64,000 bases of DNA. Source: Colias croceus (taxonomy: Eukaryota > Arthropoda > Insecta > Lepidoptera > Pieridae). Below the pieces are notes generated by a model. That model saw nothing but the letters and a program-made list of their open reading frames with translations, did no database searches and had not been told where the DNA came from. Position numbers and translations under genes: made by a program. This document shows, in pieces, positions 1 through 14,000 of this stretch; the first letter of the stretch is position 1; each line of letters opens with the position of its first letter. Where the stretch lies: the NCBI RefSeq assembly GCF_905220415.1, contig NC_059546.1:5890001-5954000 (forward strand), read 5' to 3'.

Positions 1-3000
1 TAATTCGCATAAAACTGTATCTGCTTTCAAAATCGATGCAACTTCTGATTTTTTTTTTATCGAGTTAAATGTTTAATATTGTGTTTCTATCCAAAAATTC
101 CACTAGATCAAACGTTTATCTGTACTATATATTTTTTTAGGATTTTAAATATGATGATTTCTTTGAAAAAAACATGATTTAGAAACATGAATTTCGTATC
201 AAGGCCCCTTAATGGCTGTGTTAACTGTGTTACATAAGACTGTATGTCTCATATGTTTAATTTCGAAAACAATGTTATTGAATCGCGTTATTTATTACTT
301 ATAAGTTCTTTTTCTAAATTCAAATTAAATTGCACGATAAAATTCAAATATGACTACTTAATAAATTTCCATTGTTAAATAGACCTACAAATTCCAGTAG
401 GATATCTTTGAAAGCGTTTAAGATATCAAGAATTTACTTCGAGGAGAAATTGGCCTTAGAAAGCTGCTTTGAATAGAAACTAATCTTGTCATCGACCTAA
501 AGCTTTACCATATCTCATGAATTTATATAAAGATGCCATTTATAAAATCATAATAATGGATAGATAGAAGATAGCCTTTGACTTTTGCAAAGAATAACAT
601 AAATGGCGATTGCATTCCAAAATATGTTATTGTTTATCGAACTTCCTTGACAAGTAGAAGAAGAAAGAGCTCTCCTATTAGAGATTTTTTGTCTTTTCGC
701 TGTAGTGTTAATAGCTCGCATTATGTATGTTACTTATCGCACATCACTTGATATTTAAATATCATATATAATTTTATATCAATGACGTCATAGCGAATCA
801 GATGCACGATTCTGTTTGGTAGATAGATATTTCTGCGTGTTTGCATATATAGGACGAGATGAACCCTCTAGGGACGGACAACAATAGCAACAGGGCTCCC
901 CGAGGCAGTGGTGCGCTCTAATGAGCCACAACAGGTGCAAACCGCCTTCGTCCCACAGTTCTTTATGAGCTTCTTTATGATACACTCATACACTTTCATT
1001 GCGTTCTTTGAGTGATATTTTTTTAATGAGTTTCATAAACATGGCCGTCACTAAGTCAGCTGTTCGCGGTATCATGTGTTCGCTTATGGAATTCACATTC
1101 AAAGCAAGTAAGAATTTGCCATTTGCAAAAAGCACTATTTTCTAAACAATCAAATCGATCTAATTTAAAACATGTTCCTAATAAATAAATTGCCGTTATA
1201 CTTTTGTAGCCCTCGATTATTCTATATCAACATTTTGGTATGTGCATAGAGCATACCGGTTTTCGAAGGTCGATGGCAAAATAACATCATTTGTATTTTT
1301 GTTTGTGACGCCTACAGCTCTGTCACTTCCAACCATACATTGAACTTGCGTTGAACTTTTAAGTTTATTCACAAGAAAGGCTTCAACTACTTCGATATAC
1401 ACATAATTATACAATTATGGCACTCGCTTAACTAAATTGTGTTTATCTGTGTTCTAGATCGATCGGAACAGTATTGTTGCATAACATTTAATCTGTAACA
1501 ACTTCCGTATAAGAAAAACTAAACTTAATCTTTTCCGTTCTAAAATATTATTATGTCGTTACTAACCTTATCAGATAGAAAGTACGGTAACTGTAGGTGG
1601 TCTTAGCGAGCTGCATGATTTACAAACATAAACAGAAATATGGATAATACAAATATTAAATTTGAAATTTGTACATTCAACTTTGTAACTTGTAACCCTA
1701 ACGGTTCGTATTCGAAATTTTGTTCTGATGTTAAAGATCGACAAATAGCGGATATTATGCATTGTTCGGCCGAGCTTTTGAACGTGATCTCTTGCTATCT
1801 TGAATAACAATCGCATTGATAGCGATGCGACCGTTTAACCTATGCGGCGCTGAAAGTTGGTAACTGGCGTGGATGAATTTTATATCGTTTGATATTTGCA
1901 TGTTCATGAACCTATAGAAGTTCAGACCGCCACCGCCGTTGGTGAACTTAGCTCGAAATAACGTTACCTCCCGATTTAATTTCAACTCAGGTTCATATTG
2001 CCTTCGGCTCTTTAAAGGTCGAACACGTAATGTCTCGTGAGGCTAAATGATTCCTTGCTATTATCTTAGTCGATGTGAATGCTATTGGAATATAATAACA
2101 GACTACAGAATTTAAATTTCTACACGCATTGCAATTTTTTATTTAATGGTATGTGAAAACTTTTACTAGGTAACCATTTTTGTATACGATTCTTGAAACA
2201 ACTAATACTCAGTTGCATTAATCTACATAATATTACATTTAAACGATATGCTTTTTTAAAAAGATGTCTTACAAACACACCTTAAATTCTTATTCAAACT
2301 ACATGGCATTTGGCATTTGGCATGCTCTTTCAAACGCTCTAATACTCGACTTATTAGTCGAGTGATATTAGTCTATTGAGTACGTGACAAAAATGTTTCC
2401 ATTAACCATATAAGTACCTCGTCAATCATGTGACAGCATAGCAAATTACTAGATACATATTACTTTCCAAGTCATATGTTAATGTCAGAGATCGTAAATT
2501 GGGCTATATTCTGACGCATAAAAACTAAAAAAGCCTTTCGCTACAAAGTAATTACTGTAATATAACAATCTCGGACATTCCTAGTGCTTTACTAGATTGT
2601 TATGTTTGAAATAAAAACATCCGGTTTATTTTGTGGTTGTTTGAAATATTCTAACAATACTAATATGTTGTTTTAGAGATATTTTAGCAAATCATATTAC
2701 TTATTATGTTAGGTCAATGTAGTTTACCACACGTGTATTTACTAATTTCTATATTATCCAAATAAGATTTAATCTTGTAACTAGTAATTACCCAACAACA
2801 AAAAATGTATTTATTGAAAATATCATTGGCCAAGTTATTTATAAAATATCTGGGTATTATGTTTATCTCCTGTAATATTTATCGTTTCGCATCGGTATGT
2901 TATCTGAAACTAATCTGAATACGTATTCACCGTCCACCTTTTGTGTCTGAATGTACCTTTCTCTATTTCATTCCATCCGTAGGTATATAAATCAATCTTG

Positions 3001-4614
3001 TGGTAACTGTGCCCTAGAGTTTCTCCCATTGCTCGGGCCCACTGCGGACCGGTAGCCAAACCGCATACGTTGTGAATAATCAAAGTGCGGACGCTGTGGG
3101 GTTAATGCGGTTAACACCCGCGCCTCGCTCGGATCTCGAAAGCGAACCTGTGAAATGAATTATTGAAGCGCAACCATTATCTGATACCCTGTAGTTAAAC
3201 CGTGTAAATTGCACTATAATTCCATTGTAGATGAACGATAACCGCGTCATTTTGTACTAGACTTGGCGGGAATTCCACTGTATTGTTTTTATGTTTTTTT
3301 CATTGCGTCAATTTTCTTTGTTAGATATTTGTTAGATTCACTATAGATATATTTGGCTACTTTTTATTTAGATAATAGCGAAGCTGTTTGCTTAAACCAG
3401 TAATTGAACTATCGAAGAAAAACAATTGTTTTTAGTAAATAACAATACAGCTGAATAAATACTTTCTTTACAATGCAACACAATAGAGCCCTCAAAGCCT
3501 CACATACGTGTAACTTTTTACTACCTTATGATGGTGCAATAAATTTAAGATACGGTACACGAATACAGGATATCAGTTTCACATCACGTCCAGTTACGAA
3601 ACAAAAGCGTCTCCAATCGTACGAAATTCCCAACGAACAACATCACCGATTGTCATACCGTTATGCGGAATATAAAAAAACCTTAAAAGAAAAGCATGTT
3701 CCTATGAGGTATTTTCCCATTTATAGCACGTCAATAGGTTCATGAGACCTGCGGATGTTTTGCTTCAATGATTAATTATGAATAAGGTACTTATAAGATT
3801 CTAGGAGAAAAACTCCTTAATTATTCATGCATTTAACGTTACGATTTGAATCGTAGAGTTACAAGTTAAAATATGGATATCACCGTCAATAACAATATAT
3901 TCCAAAAGAATTCCAAAAGATTAAAAGTTAGTTTCTATTCGAATACAAATTACAATTAGTTAAGAAATATTCATATATTCAATATTCATGCGGAAGTATG
4001 TAGATCACTGCACGGTGAAAAGTTAAACCGTTAAGATCCTGCCTTCTAATAATAATCTCTTAAGCTATCCTGGTTGGTAGTTTCTAGTTTCACTTGTAAA
4101 TTGTTAGGTCCGCTTGTTACCTGCCCACTTAACATAACGCGCATGTTAATTCTTAATGAGACGACTGTTAACATTATAATTAACGTTCAGTATTTGTTCA
4201 AAATTAATGATATGATTCATGTATTTAGGTGGATAGGATTTAATGAGAAGAAGTGAAAGGTATTAGGGCCGCATAACATAATTTAATAGGAAGTTAATAT
4301 TTATGCTTTGTTTTAACGATTGACACTAATTTAACAAACTCAAACATTTAACATGTCAGGGACATATGGATTCAAGTGCCATTTTTTCCATTTTATCAAT
4401 ATCGACATTTCATCTTTACTTTTACTATAAATAATAATTATAAATTAATTTCCATCATGCTCGAAAGCAAAGCTCAAAAATAAAAGGCTACATTCGACAC
4501 GTAGTCAATCGAAAGTATCGTAGCGCTGTTTTAATGATCTAATGGTGATAATAGGTAGGTAACGCAAGGGTAAAATAAAAGGAGTCGGTATGCAGCAGGT
4601 TGCTTTCTATTTTT

Positions 4615-4740
4615 AATCGAGGGGAGAGGTCGCGGGCGGACGCCGGCGCCACAGCCTCTCATCTCGGTGGTGCTATTGCGCGCATTCCGTCATCGTTTGC
4701 GCCCCGGGCTGCGCGCACACACGCGACCCGACGTATCATT
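4615..4740. promoter_or_regulatory. GC-rich patch in the scrib intron, possible internal promoter
   Basis: About 125 bp of CpG-rich sequence (GAGGTCGCGGGCGGACGCCG and following) sits in an AT-rich intron. A TA-rich stretch with AATAAAAGG lies about 35-45 bp upstream. It could mark an alternative scrib promoter or first exon, or an unrecognised repeat. There is no direct evidence of transcription. Confidence 0.25.
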
Positions 4741-4987
4741 GGTGCTACATTGTTTATACTTTTATCTGACGGACTATTTACTTCTCGCTTTTTGAGCTGC
4801 TCAATGAGTACGGGCCCATACTAATTATATAGTTTTGCGTGTTCGATGTTGGACAATGACCGAACCGGTATGCGTTAGAATAGCTGGCTGGTGCATAGCT
4901 GATTGATGTTAAGTCTTCTATATTAAGCGACGGATCCAGTCTAGACTCGTGCCTACGGCCGGGCCTTTTAAGGAAATTTAATAGTAC

Positions 4988-5025
4988 TGGTTTTCAATAA
5001 TAATCAAGAATATTATTGAAAACCA
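4988..5025. repeat. Short perfect hairpin
   Basis: TGGTTTTCAATAATA at 4988-5002 pairs exactly with 5011-5025 across an 8-nt loop. It is AT-rich and without further structure around it. Confidence 0.7.
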
Positions 5026-8000
5026 ATAATCAGGAAATGGGTGTTATAAGGAGGAAGAAGCGTAAGTTGTTTGTTTATTTTGGTTTAATATGTGATTGAT
5101 TACAGTAAATTTCTTTCATAATATCAGTGAATTCATCAATCTTTACCTTTTTTAATTCAACTTTTTGTATATAAAACTTAAACATGGAAGTTGTTAACAT
5201 TTAAACTGAAAGTTTTTTTTTATTATATTAAAGCCAGTTAGGGACTAAGGAGTTTTCATATGCATCAGCATATATATCATATTCTTATCTTAGATATCTA
5301 GAGTATTATACCTTCATACAAAATTTGTATTTTCTACTTATATATTATTTATTATTCCTTAAAAGGACAGCTGTGTAATACTCATTTTCTTAAATTTACA
5401 TTGTTTACAACGTTCTTGAAGGACAATCGATAGAAAAATATTCCAATCACTTAATTCGATATTATTTCTTATTTCACAACAAAGCTATAAGCCGCAGCTG
5501 TTAATAATGACATTCCAATGTGACAGGTGATCAAACTGATCTTATTTTAATTCATCTTAAAAAAAAAGTTAGGTTAAGATCTGTGTATTAAATAAAAGTA
5601 CTTAATTGAATTTGTGAGTGATTTTCCACCCATTAACTATCATAATTTATAACTTCAAATCTATTGGATAACTATTAAAATCTTCACATTAACAATTATA
5701 GTGATAGAAATTCTATAGGCTCAATTTCTTAACTTAATTAATGTAAGTATATTTGATATTTTCAACCGTTCTCTTGCTTATTTATATCTCTATGAATATT
5801 TTATAGTTCATCTTATTTTATGGTGTACGTTATTTATGGTATTACCAATGCGGAGACTTGCGTAAGGTTCAAATGATATACGAGTCAGATAGGAGAATAT
5901 ATTATTGTTGTATAAACTGTGGAGCTCATGGATCGTGTAGATTGTGATGGTATATGGGATGGTCTGTCGCATCCATTCAATGGGGCACACGCGTAATAAC
6001 AAATGTTTTTAGTAATTGTGGGACAGGTGTGAAGGTGAAACAGTAGTTACTCGCGATGCGGTCATCGCTCATACGTTTACACTTAAGGTTCTATTTCGTA
6101 ACTGCGTAAAATATATTCGTTTGTTTTGATGATGTCATCGATGTGTGGATAAGCGAAGAAAATACGAATATTAACGCTTATACATAAATGTGTTAAGAAT
6201 ACGATAATTGAACCATTGTTGATATAATAAAATTCAAATACTTAGTTAATAAAAAGAACTTACGACATGTAAGGTATAATTTAAAAGCTCTATCTATATC
6301 CGATTTACTACAGCCGAAAATATCATGCACTACTAACGATAAGTAATTCAAGGGCAAAAAATGTAAGGCATGTTCAAATCGGTCGCGCAATTTCCGCTAT
6401 ATATTTTTTACCAATAACTCTTAATTACATAGAAATTTAAATTTTATCGATATCAATGTTCACACTTCCCTGTAATTTGATACAATTTAAATTAGATATA
6501 TTCACTTTGCACCGGCTGAATGAATGTCATACGGCTTCGGAAACAGTAGATGATCGGATGGACTTCCTTGAAACTCTACCTTCGTTAAGTTTTGTATTAG
6601 CTTTCTAATTCTATTATAGCATTTATGTTATGTGTCTCCTTTTTAAGTCTTTTTATTATCTACATTCCATGTGTGTCTGTCTTATTTATTCAAAATTTCT
6701 CCTTAATGCTTATTTAAAACTTATGCTAAATAGGAATATGTAAATTTGCTCTATTGGCAATGAGTCAAGGTTAAAAAATTTGGTCAATGCAAAGTTATTG
6801 CTACGATGCGTGATAAGCACCTTAATCGTGTTATTTTACCATAGCGAAGTGAACTTCCTCAGAGTAGTTTGCCTTAAAATAAATGTCAGCAGAGAAAATA
6901 TATTAATACTAGCTATTATAAATAACTGTATTCAATACTATTTACGCTGTCGTGATTGAAGTAAACGGTAGAAGCTCGAAACGTTTTGCCATTAGTTACA
7001 GCAATCTCCATTAGATCCAATCGCGCTGTTATTTGACTTAAACCATCGAATACTATATTTAAACTTAAACTATCTACACTTAACGCTGTAAAACTGCACT
7101 GTTCAATAATTTTCACTCATTAACAATCTTCAAAATTGCAACCGATTCGTTATTTGGCCTTTTGTTACATGATCGGTAATAGTGTAATTCTATTGACTTT
7201 CTCCTGTCTATTTCGTTTCGATTGGTACTAAATTACCATCATTCCTAGAGAAGTGTTTCCCAATGAAATAAGACTACCGACTGATAAACGATGGTCACGA
7301 ATCCTTTTAAGCATCACGATTCAGCTGTGGGATACAATAGAGCGTTGTTATTCTGTTATATCTATCGGTGGGGTGAAAGTATATCGACTGATTGGCCATT
7401 GTAGGGACAGGACACAGACGTTGGTCTGGATCATGATTTCTCAACACCGCGTTCATTTATCTCGACGTTCGCTGATTGTCGTGCGAACAGCGTGCTCATT
7501 TGTTATTCAATTGAATTTGTTCTGCATTCAAGATGCGAGGGAAGAGAAATGTATCCGCGATACAAAATCTTTCTTTGAACTGTAAAAGCTTTCGTCTAGA
7601 AATAAAAGGTGTATTGTTGGGAAATTTGCATTGTTGTTTTGTGAGTTACATTGTAAGATAATTTCTTGAGTGTGCTATAAATTATGCGCGAAGGATCTGT
7701 AAAAACAAATGCATACAAAGTACCTACCTAGTTGTTTTTTAGACTATAATGTAGCTTAGGACGAAGATGACGAAGAAGTAGGACATAAATAAACATATGC
7801 AAAGCCTTATCTCATTATCTAAAGAACCGTATAAATAGCACTACAAAGTCAATGAGTGTTTAATATTTTTGCATTGTTGTCGTTTGAATAGGAATTTCTT
7901 TGGTCATTCTTCATTTCATGTTTCATTCGTGAGAATGGTTACCCATTGTGCTTAATGAAAAATTTGACCTTGTATTCTGCAGCATTCGCGGCATCCTTGA

Positions 8001-8287
8001 GTGCATTAGTTAACATGAATTATCGAGTGAACAGTAATGACTCTTGTAGCGTGCCCTTTGTAACACCCACGTTTAATTATCGAGGGGACAAGACCTTGTT
8101 CGCTAATTGCATACCTTCCTGGTAGTAGGGCAGGATTACGTTTGCGTTTGAGTACATAGCCTGCGCTCCATAGTCCATATAAACATAAAAATATACTAGG
8201 TACATACCTAGTTTTTAAAATCCACTCGTCTATATGTAAAATAATACCATCGTTTTTAAAGTTATGCAGGCATATGTTTATTAACAC

Positions 8288-8347
8288 ATGTATATGTGTA
8301 AAATAAATGTATGCCTTTAGGCATACATTTATTTTACACATATACAT
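8288..8347. repeat. 60-bp perfect palindrome
   Basis: Arms of 29 bp (8288-8316 and 8319-8347) are perfectly complementary around two central bases; the core reads GCCTTTAGGC. No mismatches were found by reading base against base. The arm includes GTGTAAAATAAATGTATGCC. Confidence 0.9.
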
Positions 8348-8934
8348 ATACAATACTTTAGTATTTACATATATGTACGATACTTTTGTTATTCTACGGG
8401 TCGTTAATAACGTCCTCATTGTCTAACAGTTTCAACAATACAATATATTGAATGTCCTTCGATATTTAATTAATTTTTAAGAAACTATTGCTCTGCTATT
8501 TAAAATATTGCTCTATTGTTTAAATGAACATACATTACATAGTTATTACCGTGTACGTGACGTACTTAGTTTAAAATGAAATTATTTCCTGTAAAAATTT
8601 GGAAAAACAATTGAAGTACATTAAACCGATGATAATTGTATTTCGTTTATCTACTGGCTTTTATTTTATATTTACTTACTGGTAGCTCCTTGTACGCAAC
8701 GCCGCAGGCGCATCGTGAATATTAATGGATGAATATAATATTGTTGTTTACATCTATGTGACAAGAAGCTGTCTGATTACATTGTTATAACATACCGCAT
8801 AATAGAGTAAGCGATATTCTTATTACATGAATCATCTCAAGTTTTTCCCTATTTTTCATACTGTGGACAATTGTTAGTTTTTTTTTCAAAATTTCTTATT
8901 CTAGACAAACATATAAAGAGTTATGTTTTTACAG

Positions 8935-11092
8935 GTGAGTCAGTATCGGACCGTCCGGAGAGCGAAGCGCGTATAGTGAACGACCAGAAATGTATGGAAG
9001 TGCGGATAGCGCGGGCGGCGGGCGGGCTCGGGCTCAGCATAGCGGGCGGGAGGGGCTCCACTCCGTACATCGGCGACGATGAGGGCATCTTCATATCGCG
9101 GGTCACCCCCAATGGACCGGCTTATTTGGCTGGACTTAGGGTATGTACGCTGTCTGTTGTGAAATGTCTTTGAGTTTCGACACACTGGTCATATGTTTGA
9201 ATTTACTTCTTTGTGAATATCTTCGTAGTCTTCTTTAAATGTGTGCGTATTTTCGCAAAGATTTACGATCAAATGATATTTGCTCAGTTTCTTTATGTAG
9301 AAATTGATAGTGGATACAATTTATTTTAATACCTAATTGATTATTGAAATTAATTTGTTGTTTATTCACTAAATTTTACACGCAAATATGTATGTGATGA
9401 TTAGACATCGGATTATATGCACTAACAAAATGCCAAAATATGCATGCAAATATGCACTAAAAAAGGCCGAAATATGCACTAAAAACGACTGATATGCCTA
9501 AAATATGCACATATAAATAAAAAAAAAAAACCTTAGTATTTTTATATATTTAAATCAAAGATTGTACAAAAACATTGAAATTTTCTTGAAATTGAGTATT
9601 ATAGTTTTTGTGCCAATATACAATTAAGCATTTTTACCAAATTTTCGAGCGCAAATTTGTGACGTTTGTCACCCGCGAGCCCAGTGTTGCCACCTTAGAC
9701 CTTTCCGGGCTAAATCTAGCCCTTTTTTGGAATTCAACCCGTGTTTTACGTTTTTAGCCCCAAAAGGGTAATCTAACCCTATTTTGAATGGCTCAAAATT
9801 TACTTAAAATGGAGCCCATTTTGTAATTTTTTGCAATTTTACCATGCCAAAATAGGGTTTGTTTACTCGCTGAGCGTTCTGATTGGAGTCGACCAATCAA
9901 AACTCCCGCTACTTAACGATTTATGCACGAAATATGCACGATTGGGGAAAAAGGCTAAAATATGCACTAACGCCGTAATTAGAGAGTTTTATGCATTTGC
10001 ATATGCAAATATGCAAATGCATATAATCCGATGTCTAGTGATGATATTAATAAAGCATAGCATTAATATAACTGGAACTATTCTGGTATGTGTTAACATA
10101 TAACTGTTGATGCAATTAATTGCAGTGATAATCTTTCTGTGAGTAAACTAGAACATTAACTGGATTAATGGGAGACGATTGCTCATTTAATTAAGATTTC
10201 TATTACTTGTCAGCGTAGCTAGTCTTATACGTATTTAATTAATATATTTCATGTCTATAATACTTTAGTATAAGAAATGACTGCTATCTTTATTTCCTGT
10301 ATAGATTTTTATCACTATCGAATGTACACAATAAACAAATGCGAATATTCTAGTTGTAAACGTAATTTACAGTCAAAACTCGTGCTATCACGATAAGAAC
10401 ATAATTGAACACGACAATTATGGTCATGATGTCATTATTTACTTAAATATGGGTATTATCGCAAATAATAATTATAAGTGTGAATTATCGAAACACATAG
10501 ATAAGAGATGCCACACCTGGTATTTTAATTCAAGTGCTATATTTTGCATTTAATTCATAAAGAATGAAATCAACACGTACATTGTGCAAAAATTTTCTTA
10601 CCTATTCACATATCTACTGAGAAATGGTTTCTGTCCCGCTTAAATGTCTTAAAGTTTTTCCTTTTAATCCTAATGTTCCTGTGGGAACATCATGTAAAAG
10701 TAGCCTAAGCTTCTCCATATTACATCAGTCATTTATCAGTGAAAGTAAGGTAGAAAAAAAATATACATATAATATTAAAAAAAATATATATTATATTTTG
10801 TTATATTTAGTAAGACGCGGTTATTTGTATATAAGAAACAAACAGTCCAATTTTATTATTGTAAGATATAGATTAAAGATGCTCCAGGTAATATTACGGT
10901 TGTTAGCACGTTGTAAAGGGCGCGTTCGTGACCGCATTTCACTTATTGCACTTTACAGGTCGGTGATAAAGTGTTGTCGGTGAACGGCACGTCGGTGGTA
11001 GATGTGGACCACTACTACGCGGTTGAGGTGCTTAAAGCTAGCGGCCAAACGCTCACTCTGGTCGTGACCAGGGAATCGCCCACGTCGACGAG
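8935..11092 (+). other. scrib: scrib PDZ1 (two exons, 8935-9140 and 10959-11092)
   Basis: The first exon opens in mid-codon (it supplies codon positions 2 and 3), so a coding exon exists upstream of the window. It encodes MEVRIARAAGGLGLSIAGG, then the GDDEGIFISRV strand and GPAYLAGLR. The second exon supplies VGDKVLSVNGTSVVDVDHYY and the closing TLTLVVTR strand. This order and wording match PDZ1 of Scribble family members. The 1.8-kb intron between the two halves carries the hAT-type MITE at 9402-10037. Confidence 0.93.
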
Positions 11093-14000
11093 GTAAGATT
11101 GGATCGGGTGATGGAAAATTATGGAAATAAAATCAATCTTAAAGTTGGCTTATAATTTCAAAGTAAAGAAAAATTCTGTTGGGAAATGTTTTGGGAGCAA
11201 AATCCTTTAAAGTTGACTGATCTGATGAATGGAAATACCTACTCCAATCTGTATTACTAATGTGGTTTTACTCATATCGTAATCAGAAGATAAGGAATAG
11301 TCAAACTTGTTGAAAAAGTCGAATACGCCAATCAAATGCTATTCCGCGAAGCACTAGACATTTTCCTTAGAATAGGAGATTGTTGTTTATAAGCAGATAA
11401 AGAATTCCTTTACCCGATAAAATAATGACTGTGTTGAATTTCAATTTGTCCTATCATAAATATTTTTTTATTTGTCGTGATCAAATTTATATTAACATTA
11501 TGTGGACCTGGAAACCTAAAATTCAGATTATTTACCTACCTGCTTAAGGCACTTAATTATTAATACTGAAATAAATTAATGTCTTCATGGATACTGTTAA
11601 TTGAAGTTGTGATACAAAAAACCTATTATTTATTTTTTTTCAATTAAAATGAATCAATTTGCAGAACACACAGCCGCGCGGCGAGCGGCGCTAGCCATCA
11701 CTCAGTATCGACCGCTGATACGGTATCGACGCTCGAGAACGGACAGGTAATAACATTCCAGCGCTATCTGCTGCCCGCTATCCGCTATACGCTATCTGTG
11801 CTCGTGGATCGTGATGCAAGAACGCGGGAATGACGAGATCTAATCAATGTTTGGCTTTCTACTTTTTGTTGAAGATTGAATGTTGTACATATTCAAAATA
11901 ATAGACTTTTCTGATTTGTTATTTAGAATACTGACATCCTGCATTTGAAATAGAATGTTTTTATAGAAATGGGCAATCGGTTCTTTGATATTACATTTGC
12001 GCATACATTTGCCCATTGAAAGAATAAAGGGCATTAATTAGCTGAGAAATTTTAAACGCTGTTCTAATTTAAACGATAGTTTAATTCAACAAAATATCCT
12101 TCATTGATGACATTGAAATGTAAATAGTCTTTATTTGGCATCATGTAACTTATAACTTACGTATTATCTTTCATAAAAAAAAAAATGTTGTGTGGTTTTA
12201 TGAAACCACGGTAAAAGTGAAACTGTTCGAACGGTTCCGAACACTGCTTTGTGTAGCGCATGTCGCGTGCCGAGTAGGTATACCTACTCGGCAGCCGCGA
12301 TACACGCGACATGCGCTATACAGACCAAAAAGTTTGAGACGATGTAATAAAAGTTTCACTTTAAAAAACAGTGATATAAAAATATGTTTGCTATTTACTT
12401 ACAACATGCATAAATACTTTAGATCCAAACGGGTCGAGGCGTGCCCAAAGCGCTAATCATCAGCAACCCGTACGCGCAAGAGTTCGAGCCGGAGCAGAAG
12501 GAGCACGTGATACACACGATAGTGACGAACGTGTCGCCCGAGCCCGAGCCGCAGCCCGCGCACTACCAGCGGCTGCAGGCTTCGCCGCCGCCAGCTACGC
12601 AGCCTTATGTACCACCCGGTAAGATAAAATTGTATAATTACGCTATTTTGGAAACGGAAAATTACAATTACCAAGAGAAAACAGATACTAGATAACGTGC
12701 AGCAAACATTTTTAATTTCTCTTTCGCAACCGGCTATATTTTTGCTATGTCACAAGATACTATTAAATGTCTCATTTATTTGGGATTCAAAAACATGAAG
12801 ACAGTTTGACATTGACTTTACAGAATTGAATAGAATGATTTTTAAAAATTTTGACCAATTTTGCAATATAGAGTGCATATTTTTAACCGATTTTGTACCA
12901 GTATGTTTCTTTTTATGTATGTACACCGATTACTCCGAGGTGTTTCTGAACCGATTTATGGGATTATTTTTTTGTTCGATGCGGAATGGTGTCGAATTAG
13001 TCCCATAAAAATTTTATCCGGATAGGCCCAGTAGTTTTTATTTCATGAGCATTTTTGTCTGTATTTGTAAATGTTGCAAGTGCATGTTTGAAGTCGGTTG
13101 TTTTTAACGCAGTTATCACTTGTCATGTGATGGCTATTAGGGTAGAAACCTATACGAAATTCTGTTTCACTTCAATGCACTTGCGTTCGTTTTTCTCTTG
13201 TTATTATTGTTATCCTGTTTTATGGTAATACGTGTTCACTTAAAAGTATTTATTTTGCAGCGTACCAGCAGAAGGTGCTGGTGCACACGACGCTGATCCG
13301 CGACGGCGCGGGGCTGGGGTTCAGCATCGCGGGCGGGCGCGGCTCGCCGCCGTACCGCGCCGACAGCCACGCGCTCTACGTGTCGCGCGTCTCGCCGCAC
13401 GGCGCCGCCGCCAAGGACGGCAAGATGCTCGTCGGCGACCGCCTCGTCTCGGTGCGTACACACACACGTGCTGTGTGTACACGCACACACACTCAAACAG
13501 ACGCACACTTACATAAACTGAAACATATAATGGCATTTCATACACGCATGTGTATACGATCACGCACGCACATGTGCGCGCTTACACAATATGCGTAAAC
13601 ACAAATACGTGTTTTATAATACAGATAAAAAATTAATAGTTATATTCTAATTCATGTTTTATTATTCATTTTGTTGGTTATTTTTCGGGGGTTTGTATTG
13701 TACACAATGGAAATAATTATTTTTAATATTGTAAGTCATCTCTACTTTACTTCTTCTTACAGATAAACGGCGTCGATATGGATAATGCAACACACGACCA
13801 AGCAGTAGCCATGCTCACGGGACACGAAAGATTTGTGAGGCTCGTCTTACAAAGAACCATCACGCCAGAACAAGGTTTGTATTTGAAGATAATCTTAATT
13901 TGAATAAAAACAAACCGTATTTTTGAAAATTTTCGAACTTATTTTTATTTATATATTAACAAATTTTCATCAGCATTATTTTCTATGTTATTTTTATTAT

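Larger units (their letters stand above)
1..8934 (+). other. scrib: Large scrib intron (window start)
   Basis: No coding exon of scrib was recognised here, and the first exon downstream is in mid-codon, so this is read as one intron or the end of one. It is AT-rich. Two GC-richer patches stand out, about 3010-3150 and 4615-4740; the second could be an internal promoter. Hairpins occur at 4988-5025 and 8288-8347. No tRNA, rRNA or transposon with clear ends was seen. Open frames of 60-137 codons occur but show no family resemblance. Confidence 0.55.

Noticed and set aside
788..985. 65-codon minus-strand frame with a slightly GC-richer stretch
   Set aside because: No family recognised and no splice sites or regulatory context; kept only as unexplained intron sequence.
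7253..7585. 110-codon plus-strand open frame
   Set aside because: No recognisable domain, no splice or start context, and no similarity to Scribble exons.
8006..8419. 137-codon minus-strand open frame
   Set aside because: It runs through the 60-bp palindrome, resembles no family, and is explained by chance in a long intron.
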